Translations under genes and position numbers: made by a program
Assembly (NCBI RefSeq): GCF_018310695.1
Contig: NZ_JAGXCY010000001.1
Coordinates: forward strand, 1-64,000
From: Paenibacillus sp. Marseille-Q4541
GTDB taxonomy: Bacteria > Bacillota > Bacilli > Paenibacillales > Paenibacillaceae
DNA length: 64,000 nt
Direction: 5' to 3'
Shown: positions 28,992-38,897 of the stretch, piece by piece
Numbering within the stretch: the first letter of the stretch is position 1
Layout: every line of letters begins with the position of its first letter
Notes under the pieces: generated by a model
What the model was told of the DNA's origin: nothing
Seen by the model: the letters and a program-made list of their open reading frames with translations, nothing else
Databases searched by the model: none

Positions 28992-31900
28992 TTAAATATG
29001 TGTTTCCTGCTCCAAAGAGGACAGGTCCTGCGCAAGTTTCACTAACTTTTCTGAATCATCTGCCAGATCAAGTGCTGCTAACATCCCAGCGATATTATCT
29101 TTCCACTGCTCACTCAGATCTAAGGAGACATCACTAAATGATGTCCGGATAAGACTTTGATAGTACTGAATAAGCAAGGACTCATTTTGTTGCAATTGTT
29201 TACTGATGTATTGCTTTAGTTCCGGTTCAAGAACATGCTGTAATTCTTTTCGGCCATTTCCTTCGAAAAAATACTTTGGATTCTTGAATAACTTCCAGAA
29301 CGATTTGAAATCTATTCTTTCCTTATCATCACTTTGCTGCAGGGATGGTGTATCCCAAAGTTTGGATAGGACTATGGAGAGCGATGTGCCTGAAGTCAGT
29401 TGGTTAAGTTCTTTCGTGACGTCTGTTGCTGTGCTGGTTACTAGCTGTTTACCTTTGGTCTCCAGTCGGATCGATGTCGCAAGTAGCTCCTGCTGCATTT
29501 CAAGATTCAGCATTCGAAGCAGTTCTCGGCCAGATGAGATAAATATGGCTTTTAAATCACCCGCATCTTCTCTCAGTACGGAAGGATGAAATGCTTCCGA
29601 CATAAACTCAGAAATTCGATATCCGATACGCTGACCTGCGTGGAAGATCAATTCACTCGTCTCCTGAGCAATTTCATGATCTTTAGCCTGATGAGCAAGA
29701 GATAGAAGCACCTTCCCTCCTCGTTCCAATGCTTGATTCAGCTCCACTTTCCGAAGCACTCTGACTTCCACATCCTGACGGGCATCCCGAATCCATTGCT
29801 CTACTCTATTGCGAGCAATTTTTATATCTTTACTCGCTTCAATGAGCGCGATATCTAATAACTCTTCACCTGCAAATTTACTAAAAGCTTGTTCGAACTC
29901 CGCAAAACCGGACGCTGCCAGCTGATCTTCATGCCCGGATTGTTTGGCTTCCAGTGCAAGTAAACTTGAGACCGCATATAGATGCGGGGAACGAACACCA
30001 CTTTGTTGCAGTTTTTGACCTACATGATCTTTAACAAGCTCCAGTTCATCAGGCGAAGCAGCAAGATCTGCTGCGTTGATGACAAAGAACATATTATCCA
30101 GCGATTTGGTGTCTTTTACCCGTCCAAGCTGATTTAGGAACTGCCTGTCTCCCTGAGAAAAAGCGTGATTGTAATAAGTAATAAACACTAGCGCGTCCGC
30201 ATTCTTCATGTAGTTGAACGTAACGCCCGTATGTCTCGCATTTATGGAGTCTGCTCCTGGTGTATCGACGAGAATAATACCTTGGTTCGTTAGTTCGCAG
30301 CTGTAATACAAATCGATGGATTCTACGAAGCAAGATTTAGACTCCTCCGCTACATAGGCACGATACTCATCCATATCCGCAATAAAGGACTGGCCGAGTT
30401 TGGACAAGGCCTCATCATACCCTTTGGCCGCTGCTTTCAAAAAGCTATAATGGGGCCGACCTGCCGGGTGTACTTGCTGCGGAGTCAAAGCACTCACCGC
30501 TGATTTCCATGTTTTCTCTTCTGGGACGCCAAGTCCAAGAAGATCAAAGGAAAAAGACAGATCCGCCCAAAGGCTGTCGTAAGGCTTCATGGTAACTCGT
30601 GCCGTCCGGTGCGCCATGCCTTCTGCTGGCGCCATAATCCGGTTAATCGCCGCTGTAGTCGGATGCGGCGACACCGGTAACACCGCTTCGCCCAGCAATG
30701 CGCTGGCGAAAGAAGACTTACCAGCGCTGAAAGCACCAAACAGCGCCAGGGTGAACGTTCCGCCCGCAAGCGATGCCGCGCGGGCGTTCAGCCCTCGTAC
30801 CGCCGAAGCCATGGCGGGATACGGGGCAAGATGTGCTGCGGCTGCGTTGAGCCTAGCCGCAGCAGCCGTTTGCCGCTCGTGCCTGCGCGCGGCGAGTGCA
30901 GGGCGCTCCTTGCGTTCACGCAGGGCGCTAGTAGCCTCGGACGCAGCAGTGTTACGCGCTGCGTCTGCTGGTGTAGCTGTGCCAATCTTCATGGGCACAG
31001 CTACACCCTTGACCTCCGGCAAAAGTCCGGAGGTCAGTGAAGTTGCTGCCGGCAACAGCTCCCGCACGGTAGCAGCAACATTCCGGATATCCTGCTCTAT
31101 CCGGGACAACTTTTCCGCTGTCCTATTTTTCAGGTCAAGCTGCTGTTTTTGTTCCTCCAAAGCTAAAAGGACAGGAACATTGGCCGCTGACAACTCTTCT
31201 AGCAAAAGATCGACAAGTTCAAGTGCAGATTTGCGGTATGACGCTATCAGATCAGCTCGCAAATCTTTACAATAGTTTAGTACGTATTCTCCTGTAATCT
31301 GCGTATCAGAAACACTGCGCTTCGTAATCAGTTCAACAGAAGGAACGTATAAGTCCGCTTCAAGCTTCTCATCCCAGTGTTCTTTCCATAACCCATGGGT
31401 TTGACCGAGCTCTCTGAGCATCGTGCGAAGATGGAACGCAATTTGCCCATCCGCTTGTCTCTTCAGTAGTTCCCAAAACGTCTGAAGCCGCTCTTCTCTT
31501 TCTTGTTCCGTTTTGCCGGAGCGAAATAGAAAACCGACTTTAAAACCAGGACGGCGACTCTCCAAGTAACTTTCCGCCGCAGTTCTAACGTCAGCAGGTG
31601 TTATATTAGCGGAAGACAACAACTGATCGACTGCCGCTCGAAAATGCTTCCTCTCCTCAGCTGCCATTTCCTTTGTTTGTATCACTTCTTGATTGATACG
31701 CAAAGTTTCGGAAGCGAGCTGTGCCACTCCTTCTGGGCCGCCCAGCTCATCAAACAGTGTCTCTTTTTCTTCCTCATATGTAGATTCCCAATTTGTAATA
31801 AACTCTTCTCCTACATGGCGTGCTGAGGAAGCAACACTATGACCTATGAGATCCGCTCGTAGACTGGGAAGCACCTCAACCAGATGGGCAAGTTCATTCC

Positions 31901-32669
31901 ACTGATTATAAGGATGTTCCGGTTGTTTTAGTGTCGTAAAGAGGAGACCCGCATAGGTAACTTCCCATGCAGCAAACACTTCTTCTACAGCTGAACGGTA
32001 TGCTGCAAAAGACAGTTCTTGTTCTCTATGTTTATCTATCTGGGTTACGACCAAATACAGCGGCTTCCCCCAATCGGATAAGCTTTTTGCAAAAGCCAAG
32101 TTGTTCTCGGATTGTACGTGATTATAATCCATCACATAAAAGACGGCATCGGCCAGATGCAATGCAGAATCTGTCGCTTTTTTGTGAGCACCATCCGTTG
32201 AATCCACTCCAGGCGTATCCAGAAGAACAGCATGCTCTTGCAATAGAGGAACTTCATCCCAAACTTCGATAAAAGAGTACTGCTCTCCATTCTTGCAATA
32301 TTCGTCCAGTTCGTCGGGGAGTACCACTAAAGGGTCTACATCCGCGGATGAAAGATCCGGCTCATTTCCATTCGGTGTTTGATATATTTTAGCTAATTTT
32401 GTTCCATTACGAATCGCTACTACGTTAGCACTAGTAGGTACAGGACTTGCGGGTAGTACTTTTTTGCCGCATAGACTATTGATAAGGCTTGATTTGCCGG
32501 CAGAAAAATGACCACAAAAAGCGATCGTTACTTCATCTTCGGATGCTTTCTGAAGCAGATCTTCCATTGCTGCTGATGCCGGTTTATCCTCGTGCTGAAT
32601 AAAAAATTGCTGCAGTTCTTGTAAACGCATTCGCATTTCTTCATCCTGTCTGCTCCTGTTTGTCAGCAT
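28992..32669 (-). CDS. dynA: Double-headed dynamin-family GTPase (DynA-like)
   Basis: A 1225-residue protein with two dynamin modules in tandem, like B. subtilis DynA (YpbR, about 1190). Head 1: P-loop GHFSAGKSS (53-61), DTPGVDST near 150, TQID near 210. Head 2: P-loop GAFSAGKSS near 645, DTPGADS near 800. Long alpha-helical stalk regions follow each head. DynA-type proteins fuse and repair membranes and protect against phage and antibiotics. An Ala/Arg-rich join (about 530-695) has far higher G+C than the rest. AAGGAG lies upstream. It stands alone between terminators. Confidence 0.93.
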   Translation of the reverse strand: MLTNRSRQDEEMRMRLQELQQFFIQHEDKPASAAMEDLLQKASEDEVTIAFCGHFSAGKSSLINSLCGKKVLPASPVPTSANVVAIRNGTKLAKIYQTPNGNEPDLSSADVDPLVVLPDELDEYCKNGEQYSFIEVWDEVPLLQEHAVLLDTPGVDSTDGAHKKATDSALHLADAVFYVMDYNHVQSENNLAFAKSLSDWGKPLYLVVTQIDKHREQELSFAAYRSAVEEVFAAWEVTYAGLLFTTLKQPEHPYNQWNELAHLVEVLPSLRADLIGHSVASSARHVGEEFITNWESTYEEEKETLFDELGGPEGVAQLASETLRINQEVIQTKEMAAEERKHFRAAVDQLLSSANITPADVRTAAESYLESRRPGFKVGFLFRSGKTEQEREERLQTFWELLKRQADGQIAFHLRTMLRELGQTHGLWKEHWDEKLEADLYVPSVELITKRSVSDTQITGEYVLNYCKDLRADLIASYRKSALELVDLLLEELSAANVPVLLALEEQKQQLDLKNRTAEKLSRIEQDIRNVAATVRELLPAATSLTSGLLPEVKGVAVPMKIGTATPADAARNTAASEATSALRERKERPALAARRHERQTAAAARLNAAAAHLAPYPAMASAVRGLNARAASLAGGTFTLALFGAFSAGKSSFASALLGEAVLPVSPHPTTAAINRIMAPAEGMAHRTARVTMKPYDSLWADLSFSFDLLGLGVPEEKTWKSAVSALTPQQVHPAGRPHYSFLKAAAKGYDEALSKLGQSFIADMDEYRAYVAEESKSCFVESIDLYYSCELTNQGIILVDTPGADSINARHTGVTFNYMKNADALVFITYYNHAFSQGDRQFLNQLGRVKDTKSLDNMFFVINAADLAASPDELELVKDHVGQKLQQSGVRSPHLYAVSSLLALEAKQSGHEDQLAASGFAEFEQAFSKFAGEELLDIALIEASKDIKIARNRVEQWIRDARQDVEVRVLRKVELNQALERGGKVLLSLAHQAKDHEIAQETSELIFHAGQRIGYRISEFMSEAFHPSVLREDAGDLKAIFISSGRELLRMLNLEMQQELLATSIRLETKGKQLVTSTATDVTKELNQLTSGTSLSIVLSKLWDTPSLQQSDDKERIDFKSFWKLFKNPKYFFEGNGRKELQHVLEPELKQYISKQLQQNESLLIQYYQSLIRTSFSDVSLDLSEQWKDNIAGMLAALDLADDSEKLVKLAQDLSSLEQETHI

Positions 32670-32780
32670 GTCCTCATTAGGCTCCTTCTCTACTTTTCTA
32701 TTTCACTCAAATATGTATATTTTATCACTGAAAACTTAAGAATTGAACCTAAATTCGCAAAATCTTTCCATCAAAAAAAT

Positions 32781-32842
32781 AAACCGAGTACCTCACTTTG
32801 TTTAAGAAAGTCAACTTTCTAACAAAGAGGAGTACTCGGTTT
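32781..32842. terminator. Large bidirectional hairpin
   Basis: AAACCGAGTAC (32781-32791) pairs with GTACTCGGTTT; further in, CTTTGTT pairs with AACAAAG and AGAAAG with CTTTCT around TCAA. The total is about 24 bp with small internal loops, flanked by A7 and T4. It ends the gene at 32904 and may also serve the opposite strand. Confidence 0.85.
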
Positions 32843-32903
32843 TATAGAACATCAGCCGATACGACTCGGAATGTTCATTATATTTGTAGCGATTCAACAG
32901 TTG

Positions 32904-33176
32904 TTATTGAACTGCGTTTTCAAGCTCTGGAAGCAAGATTTCAAATACTTGTCCATGCTGCAAAATCGTAATGTTTCTGCCTTTGTCTTTCATTACAACC
33001 ACTTCGGTCTTTTGAGACATGCGCTCAAGGTAGTGTTCAGGTACATCGCCAGAATGGCTTACTGTAATACCTTCGATTTCCTTTTCTTCATTTTCACTCA
33101 TTTCAGTTGCAACTACTTCTTCAAAAATATCAGAAAAAGCGTCAAATTTGTCAGTGTACACGGAAATGCATTTCAT
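32904..33176 (-). CDS. Conserved-looking small acidic protein of unknown function
   Basis: A 90-residue soluble protein with no signal or membrane helix: MKCISVYTDKFDAFSDIFEEVV then an acidic loop (MSENEEKEIEG) and a beta-rich end (TEVVVMKDKGRNITILQHGQVFEILLP). I do not recognise a family. It starts 17 bases downstream of the nth stop on the same strand, so it may be translated from the nth transcript, and is followed by the large hairpin. Coding is supported by position, codon pattern and terminator. Confidence 0.75.
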   Translation of the reverse strand: MKCISVYTDKFDAFSDIFEEVVATEMSENEEKEIEGITVSHSGDVPEHYLERMSQKTEVVVMKDKGRNITILQHGQVFEILLPELENAVQ

Positions 33177-33192
33177 TTTTTCTCATCCTCTA

Positions 33193-33900
33193 CTATTCGT
33201 TTACTATTTTATTTTGGTTTAAAGCAGATGACTTTCGTTCCTTATCTTTCCTGATTTGGGACGTTTTCATACGCTTTTTCCCTTCACGACAGACGTCCAA
33301 AAGCGGACAAACCTGACATTTAGGTGACTGTGCCTTACAATGATATCGGCCGAAAAAGATAAGTCTGTGATGTGTAAGTGTCCATTCATCCATGGGAACT
33401 CTTTTCATTAGCTTTTTCTCCACTTCAAGAACAGAGTCTTTCCATCCTGCGAGACCCAGTCTCTTCGACACACGCTCTACGTGGGTATCTACTGCAATCG
33501 CGGGAACCCCAAATGCATTGGAGACCACCACATTTGCCGTTTTACGCCCCACTCCTGGTAACTGAACCAGTCGATCATGCTCACTTGGCACTTCTCCTTC
33601 ATATTGCTCTATCAAAATACGGCACATATTCTGTATATGCTTCGCCTTGTTGCGATACAAACCGATTCTTCTGATATCCTGCTCTAGTTCTTCAAGAGGA
33701 ACAGCAATATAATCTTCAGGAGTTTTATATTTTTGGAACAAGTCCACTGTCACTTTATTCACTGTTTCATCTGTACATTGTGCTGACAACAAGACAGCAA
33801 TGGTAAGTTCAAAAGCATTGCTATGGTTCAATTCACAATGAGCATCAGGAAACATGTTTGCGATGGTATCAAGAATGTGACGCACGGTCGTTGCATTCAT
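33193..33900 (-). CDS. nth: Endonuclease III, base-excision DNA glycosylase/AP lyase
   Basis: A 235-residue Nth. The helix-hairpin-helix LPGVGRKTANVV carries the catalytic Lys, and AVDTHVERVSKRLGL the catalytic Asp. The 4Fe-4S cluster loop is C-x6-C-x2-C-x5-C (CKAQSPKCQVCPLLDVC). It removes oxidised pyrimidines. An in-frame ATG at 33909 touches AGGAGGT; ATG 33900, 10 bases after AGGAGG, is better. The C-terminal 30 residues are basic and not part of the fold. In B. subtilis nth follows dnaD; here dnaD is about 20 kb away. Confidence 0.95.
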   Translation of the reverse strand: MNATTVRHILDTIANMFPDAHCELNHSNAFELTIAVLLSAQCTDETVNKVTVDLFQKYKTPEDYIAVPLEELEQDIRRIGLYRNKAKHIQNMCRILIEQYEGEVPSEHDRLVQLPGVGRKTANVVVSNAFGVPAIAVDTHVERVSKRLGLAGWKDSVLEVEKKLMKRVPMDEWTLTHHRLIFFGRYHCKAQSPKCQVCPLLDVCREGKKRMKTSQIRKDKERKSSALNQNKIVNE

Positions 33901-33920
33901 GAAGAGCATACCTCCTACAA

Positions 33921-33960
33921 AAAAAACGTCTTGATACGGCTATTCCGCATCAAGACGGTC
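33921..33960 (-). terminator. Terminator of the large SLH gene
   Basis: CGTCTTGAT-A-CGG / CCG-C-ATCAAGACG hairpin with a run of eight A on its left, giving U8 on the minus transcript; 30 bases after the SLH stop and 20 bases before the nth start. Confidence 0.9.
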
Positions 33961-33989
33961 ATTCTTCTTCTTACTACTTAAAGAAATGA

Positions 33990-36716
33990 CTACGGTTTGG
34001 AAATCTCAACTACTACATTATTCAACAGATATAATACAATATTATCATTATCTTTAAGAGATTGCACGCTCAAAGTACTGTCTCCTTGATGAATGTAAAC
34101 ATTCGGTGACAATTGATAGCGATAATTGCTATCTGTAGTAGAAGTACGTTTCACTTGTAGTTCATTTGTAGACGCGTTATAAGTCCAAAAACTTTTAGAT
34201 ACCGGTGAAAGAACTTGGAAAACCGGAGTTCCATCTGCATCTTTAGTGAAGATTACATGATCTGTTACTGCAAGTGAAGCAAGAGTGGTTGATGTGCTGC
34301 CATTCTTCACTACTTTTACTTTAGCTGCATTCACAGACTCGCTGGAACCTGAAGATGATTTGTAAGTAACCGTACTTCCACTGATGTTGCTAATTTCGCC
34401 CCATGTTTGTTTTACAACCTGAATAGACTGCGCTGTATTTCCGTCAAAAGATACATTGATAAGTGAACCTACTTTTAAATCAGCCGGTTTTAGAGCTGCT
34501 CCATTATCGCCTGTAATTGTCAGTTTGTCTACATAAATTTGACTTGTAGATCCATCTTTTTTCACCTCTGCACGGAAAGTGGAAAGATTCAAAGATAGGA
34601 GTTCAAACTGCGCAGCAGATTTTACATATATTTTACTAATAACGTCCTGGTTAGCACCAAGCATCGCAGTAACCTGGTCGCCTACTTTCAGATCGGACAA
34701 AGAAGCACTGCTCTTTCCATATAGCTCAACAGAAGGCGTAGTTTGATAAGGCAAAGTTATACTTTGACCGTTCGTTTGGAGTAACTTCACTGTCTTTCCA
34801 TTTGTATTTATTTCTGCAACCGTTCCTTCGTACTTATATACAATAGAAAGCGACAAAGCACGTGTTCCAATTGTACTCAAGTTCACTTTACGACCATCTG
34901 TCAAGTAAGGTTCAATACCTGATAGTGTCGGAGAAGTTGTATTGTAATCAAGTTTTGTTTTTTCATCAAGTGTAAATACTTGCGGTTTCTTGTTGGTGTC
35001 AAGTACGGTTAGCAATTTGGTTTTTCCGTTATAGGAAACGACGGTTGCCAAATTCACTTGTTCCATCTGACGGTTCAGCACTTCAATCTTAGTCACTTCT
35101 TCATTACTATTCAGTGTGATCTCCACTTCATCGCCTGATTTACCATCGGCTAGCAGATCAGCGATTGTTGGCTGGTCTATTCCACTGATCACAATCTGAG
35201 GATTTGCAACGAGCAATTTCACTTCCAGTGAACCGCCATCTCTTTTGTACGTAATGGTCGACTGATTAGCTCCAAGCTCATATAGTGTACCGCGAACCGT
35301 TCGTTCTACACCTGCTGTAATTTCAATCGATTGGGCTACACTGTCTTTAATTGTATATTTCACTGCAGTTCCCATCTTGAGTTCAGATAGCGTTACAATT
35401 TCATTTTGATATCTAATAATGCTGACTCCATCTACGATTTTCAGTACATCGATTGCACCGGAATCATTCACTACGGAAACCGTCTTGGCTGTCGCATCAA
35501 CGGATTGAACTTTTCCTGATGCTGTCTTATTCACCATACCTGACTTCACTTGGACGATAACGGGTTGTTTCTCCGAAGTAAAGGTTTCTCTCTGAATTTC
35601 TATTACACTTCCTGCAGTCAGGTCTGCAGGTTTAATCGTATTTCCGTTCTGATCGTAAAATACAGTCTTGTCTGTGAATGGGTACTCTTGATACTTGTCC
35701 CCAGCAAAAAGCCAAAGTTTATTTCCGGACAAACGTTCAAAGCTACCTTCTATTGTTTCTGTCTTAGGAGTGTTGTTCAAACTCTCCACATAAGCTGCTG
35801 TCTGATTGTTACCCGCAATCATTACCTCACTATATAATGCAATATCAGAAGCAGTAATCTTCTGCTCGGAAGTGCTTGTAAAGAAAGGTGTATTTGCATT
35901 TCTAGTTAAAGTTAGATATGTGCTACCCGTGTACAAGGTTATTTTACTATCTGTTAATTCTGTTATGTATCCCTTGTGTTGTCCTGCGTAAGAATAATCT
36001 TTATAACCTCCACCACGGCTGAAGAATGTCGCGAGCTGTGCACGAGTTACATTGCCTTGTGGATCAAATTTATTCCCGGATATTCCCTGGGCAATATTTA
36101 AGTCTACTGCTACATTTACGTAACCTTTCGCACTGTCCGAAATTTTGTCATTATCCGCAAAATCAGTTGCCAATTTCCCCGCTGCCTTTGCTTCGGCTTC
36201 TTTATCGATCGCTCTAATGATAAGCTTCGCAATCCATTCACGAGAAGCTTTTTTCTCTCCCCACGTGCCTTTGTCAACAGTGGCCTTGAGTTCTTCATTC
36301 TCATCAATTAAATCGAGGTCAAATGCTAACGAAACATAGGGTTTAAAATAATTGCTTGTGCTAATTCCTTCAGGCAGTTTTGCTTTGTCACCACTTGGAA
36401 GCTCTGCTTCACGATTCACAAACCGAATTGCCATCGTAATTGCCTCTTGCTGGGTTACCGCATCACCCGGTCTGAACAAACCGTTGTTGCCAAGAAGAAT
36501 GTTTTGTGATGCCAATTTGTAAATATGTTTTTCTGCCCAAAACCCGCTCTTCACATCAGTGAATAAGCCTGTAGACGCCGTAGCCGTAACAGAAGCGGGA
36601 GCTGTTTCAGCTCCCGCTACTCCTGCGTAGGCACTAAGCGCCATCAGACTGGCGAGCATGGCAGATACCATTTTTTTAGAATGAGTGGAATTGATATTGC
36701 TGGGTTTGAAAGTCAA
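33990..36716 (-). CDS. Large SLH-domain surface protein with tandem beta repeats
   Basis: A 908-residue exported protein. The signal peptide ends near AGAE (residue 37). Three SLH motifs occupy about 50-240 (GLFTDVKSGFWAEKHIYKLA, FADNDKISDSAKGYVNVAVD, NKFDPQGNVTRAQLATFFSR). The rest is a chain of about nine similar beta modules of 60-70 residues, each starting like GxVxxIxxxGKTVxLxxxNG (for example GKVQSVDATAKTVSVVNDSG and GTVAEINTNGKTVKLLQTNG). It is a good S-layer or wall-coat protein candidate. GAGAGGAG precedes the ATG. Follows the GerMN gene by 75 bases on the same strand and may be co-transcribed. Confidence 0.9.
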   Translation of the reverse strand: MTFKPSNINSTHSKKMVSAMLASLMALSAYAGVAGAETAPASVTATASTGLFTDVKSGFWAEKHIYKLASQNILLGNNGLFRPGDAVTQQEAITMAIRFVNREAELPSGDKAKLPEGISTSNYFKPYVSLAFDLDLIDENEELKATVDKGTWGEKKASREWIAKLIIRAIDKEAEAKAAGKLATDFADNDKISDSAKGYVNVAVDLNIAQGISGNKFDPQGNVTRAQLATFFSRGGGYKDYSYAGQHKGYITELTDSKITLYTGSTYLTLTRNANTPFFTSTSEQKITASDIALYSEVMIAGNNQTAAYVESLNNTPKTETIEGSFERLSGNKLWLFAGDKYQEYPFTDKTVFYDQNGNTIKPADLTAGSVIEIQRETFTSEKQPVIVQVKSGMVNKTASGKVQSVDATAKTVSVVNDSGAIDVLKIVDGVSIIRYQNEIVTLSELKMGTAVKYTIKDSVAQSIEITAGVERTVRGTLYELGANQSTITYKRDGGSLEVKLLVANPQIVISGIDQPTIADLLADGKSGDEVEITLNSNEEVTKIEVLNRQMEQVNLATVVSYNGKTKLLTVLDTNKKPQVFTLDEKTKLDYNTTSPTLSGIEPYLTDGRKVNLSTIGTRALSLSIVYKYEGTVAEINTNGKTVKLLQTNGQSITLPYQTTPSVELYGKSSASLSDLKVGDQVTAMLGANQDVISKIYVKSAAQFELLSLNLSTFRAEVKKDGSTSQIYVDKLTITGDNGAALKPADLKVGSLINVSFDGNTAQSIQVVKQTWGEISNISGSTVTYKSSSGSSESVNAAKVKVVKNGSTSTTLASLAVTDHVIFTKDADGTPVFQVLSPVSKSFWTYNASTNELQVKRTSTTDSNYRYQLSPNVYIHQGDSTLSVQSLKDNDNIVLYLLNNVVVEISKP

Positions 36717-36791
36717 AATAATTTCTCCTCTCTTATATGCACATCAAAACTCTTACCATGTCGGCAATCGGACGACTTTATGTCCTGCTTC

Positions 36792-37478
36792 CTATTCTTT
36801 TGTCATGGGATGCTCAAGTTCTACATGTCCCATCAAACTTTCTTTTTGTTCACCATCTACCAATAATTCGATGGACTTGACTTCATCGAACTGGAAGAAG
36901 GTTTGTTTCAGTGCATCTAGCGCAAATTGTTCTCCGCCAGATCCTAGGTTAGCAGTAGCTGGAATTTTAAGATCAAGCGTAATATTCCCGCCGTCTACTT
37001 CCAATTTATTTATTGTAATTTCACTAGACCATAGAGGAACCAATTCATCGCTGTCACTTTGCTGTAGTGATTTGAAGGCTGACTCATATTTACTCCAGTC
37101 GCTCTTGAAGGATATTTTCCCCTCTGTTGCTTTGAGCTCCATCTGTTCAGGATCTGTGTAATACAATTTAATTGTTTCTTCCTTTGTCTCTTCGGAAGGA
37201 GCTGTCGTCCCTCCGTTTGTTGAACCTTCTGTTGTATTACCTGTACCAGAACCTGTAGTAGTGCCTTCTTCAACGTTTGTTTGGTCAGGATCATCGGTGC
37301 TAGCAGGGTCTTGAGGATTATCATCGCTATCTTGCGGTTCATCCGTCACATCACCCGGCTCTGTTACATCGCTGCCTTGTTGTTCCGGAGGAGCAGCTAC
37401 AGGCTTATTCCCACATGCGGTTACTACCAGCAGCATAGCTGCGAGAAGAGTAATCATCCACCATTTTTTGTTGTTCAT
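36792..37478 (-). CDS. GerMN-domain lipoprotein
   Basis: A 228-residue lipoprotein. Signal MNNKKWWMITLLAAMLLVV ends in lipobox VTAC, with Cys lipidated. A Pro/Asp/Gly/Thr-rich low-complexity linker (about 30-100) precedes one GerMN domain (about 105-220: IKLYYTDPEQMELKATE... DALKQTFFQFDEVKSIELLVDG). GerM proteins act in spore cortex and wall assembly. An in-frame ATG at 37499 overlaps the AAGGGGG ribosome site, so ATG 37478 is chosen. It follows the amidase gene by 24 bases: a cell-wall operon. Confidence 0.88.
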   Translation of the reverse strand: MNNKKWWMITLLAAMLLVVTACGNKPVAAPPEQQGSDVTEPGDVTDEPQDSDDNPQDPASTDDPDQTNVEEGTTTGSGTGNTTEGSTNGGTTAPSEETKEETIKLYYTDPEQMELKATEGKISFKSDWSKYESAFKSLQQSDSDELVPLWSSEITINKLEVDGGNITLDLKIPATANLGSGGEQFALDALKQTFFQFDEVKSIELLVDGEQKESLMGHVELEHPMTKE

Positions 37479-37502
37479 TTGTCTAATCCCCCTTCTCATC
37501 TC

Positions 37503-38897
37503 TTATTTCACGCCCAAATATTCCTTCATACCTTTAACGACACCTTCTGCAACACGATTCTGGAATGTCTCGTTAAAGAGGGCCGCTTCATCATTCTTAT
37601 TACTCAGGAATCCGACTTCCAGCAAAATAGCTGGCATTGTTGTATCACGAATAACAGCAAAATTACCTGTTTTCACACCACGATCTTTCAATCCGGCAGC
37701 TTGTACCAAATATTTATGAACTGTGGTAGCAAGCGATTTACTATTCGCGCGGTTATAGTAAGTTTCTGAACCCGTAGCGGAAGCAGGACCACTGTTTGCA
37801 TGAATAGACAAGAACAAATCTGCCTTCGCTTTATTCGCGAGACTTACACGCTCTGCAAGTTTAAGAAAATTATCATCATTACGCGTCATAATGACTTTAA
37901 TGCTTGATTCTTTTTTCAGTAGTTGCTCAATTTTTAGTGCAAGGGAGAGGTTAAAATCTTTCTCTTTCTTGCCTGTTATACCAATAGTTCCTGGATCTTG
38001 ATTTCCATGACCCGCATCGATGACAATCGTTTTCTTCACAGTAGATGGTGGGGTTGTTTCACCACCACTTGTATTAATCGTTACCGTGATCAACCCAGCT
38101 GCGGATGTGGAAAGCTTGTACGTCATCGCTTTACTGAGATCTACCACTACACGAACAGTGGAAGGACTTTCACTAAATAGAGAATACCTTACCTTCTCCA
38201 CACCTGGATAACCATCCACAACGATCTGCCCTGCTACACTTCGAGTAAGGTCTAGTGCTTGTGTTCCTTCAAAGAGGCTGCTGAACTCCGCATTTGGAAT
38301 ATCCACGACAATTCGATTCGGAGAAGTCATCGTAAAGGCCGAAGGTTTAGCTCCACCGCTCGTTGCAATCATGAGTTTGCTGTCGGTAAAACTGATGCCG
38401 TTCACCTGAGTTAGATCCGTTTCGTTTCCTCCCGCAGGTGGCTGTGGAGTTCCACCGCCTGAACCACTATTAGCCGAAACTAGATAGACCGATTTGGTCT
38501 GGTTGTTCCAACTTACTTTCATTCCCATTGCTTCGGCAACGAAACGAATTGGAACAAGGGTCGTTCCTTTTTTAATAACAGGAGCAATATCAAGATTAAT
38601 TTTGGAACCGTCCACGGTGGCTGTCTTTTGACCCGCTACCATTTTAATCACTTTTTTATCCTGAATTATAGTAACCGTCTTCGTCTTCTGTTCCCAACCG
38701 ACACTGTATCCAAGTTCCTCTGAGACGACACGAATAGGTATCATGACTTTATTACTGATGAGCTCAGCATTTACACCTGAAGGTAAACTTACCTGATTGC
38801 CATCGAGGAAAATCTTGATGTTGGTCGCTGCTTGTCCATTACCAGGAAATAACCACACAAAACATAGCACCGCGACCAGAATTCTTAACTTTTTCAT
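37503..38897 (-). CDS. N-acetylmuramoyl-L-alanine amidase with CuAO-N and AMIN domains
   Basis: A 464-residue exported wall hydrolase. The signal peptide ends near GQAA (24). Two copper-amine-oxidase N-like modules (about 28-140) are followed by a Gly/Pro linker, an AMIN domain (about 165-275) that binds wall or septum, and a zinc-dependent Amidase_3 domain (about 288-464): VIDAGHGNQDPG, SLANKAKADLFLSIHANSG and the catalytic Glu in LLEVGFLSNKND. It cleaves between muramic acid and L-Ala. First gene of the operon with the GerMN lipoprotein and perhaps the SLH protein. Confidence 0.93.
   Translation of the reverse strand: MKKLRILVAVLCFVWLFPGNGQAATNIKIFLDGNQVSLPSGVNAELISNKVMIPIRVVSEELGYSVGWEQKTKTVTIIQDKKVIKMVAGQKTATVDGSKINLDIAPVIKKGTTLVPIRFVAEAMGMKVSWNNQTKSVYLVSANSGSGGGTPQPPAGGNETDLTQVNGISFTDSKLMIATSGGAKPSAFTMTSPNRIVVDIPNAEFSSLFEGTQALDLTRSVAGQIVVDGYPGVEKVRYSLFSESPSTVRVVVDLSKAMTYKLSTSAAGLITVTINTSGGETTPPSTVKKTIVIDAGHGNQDPGTIGITGKKEKDFNLSLALKIEQLLKKESSIKVIMTRNDDNFLKLAERVSLANKAKADLFLSIHANSGPASATGSETYYNRANSKSLATTVHKYLVQAAGLKDRGVKTGNFAVIRDTTMPAILLEVGFLSNKNDEAALFNETFQNRVAEGVVKGMKEYLGVK

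Noticed and set aside
28781..29137. Plus-strand frame between the exporter and dynamin genes
   Set aside because: It runs through the dynamin terminator and into the dynamin gene on the wrong strand.
30589..31275. Long open frame on the plus strand over the dynamin gene
   Set aside because: It exists only because the G+C-rich patch has few stops; it lacks a ribosome site and overlaps well-defined dynamin motifs.
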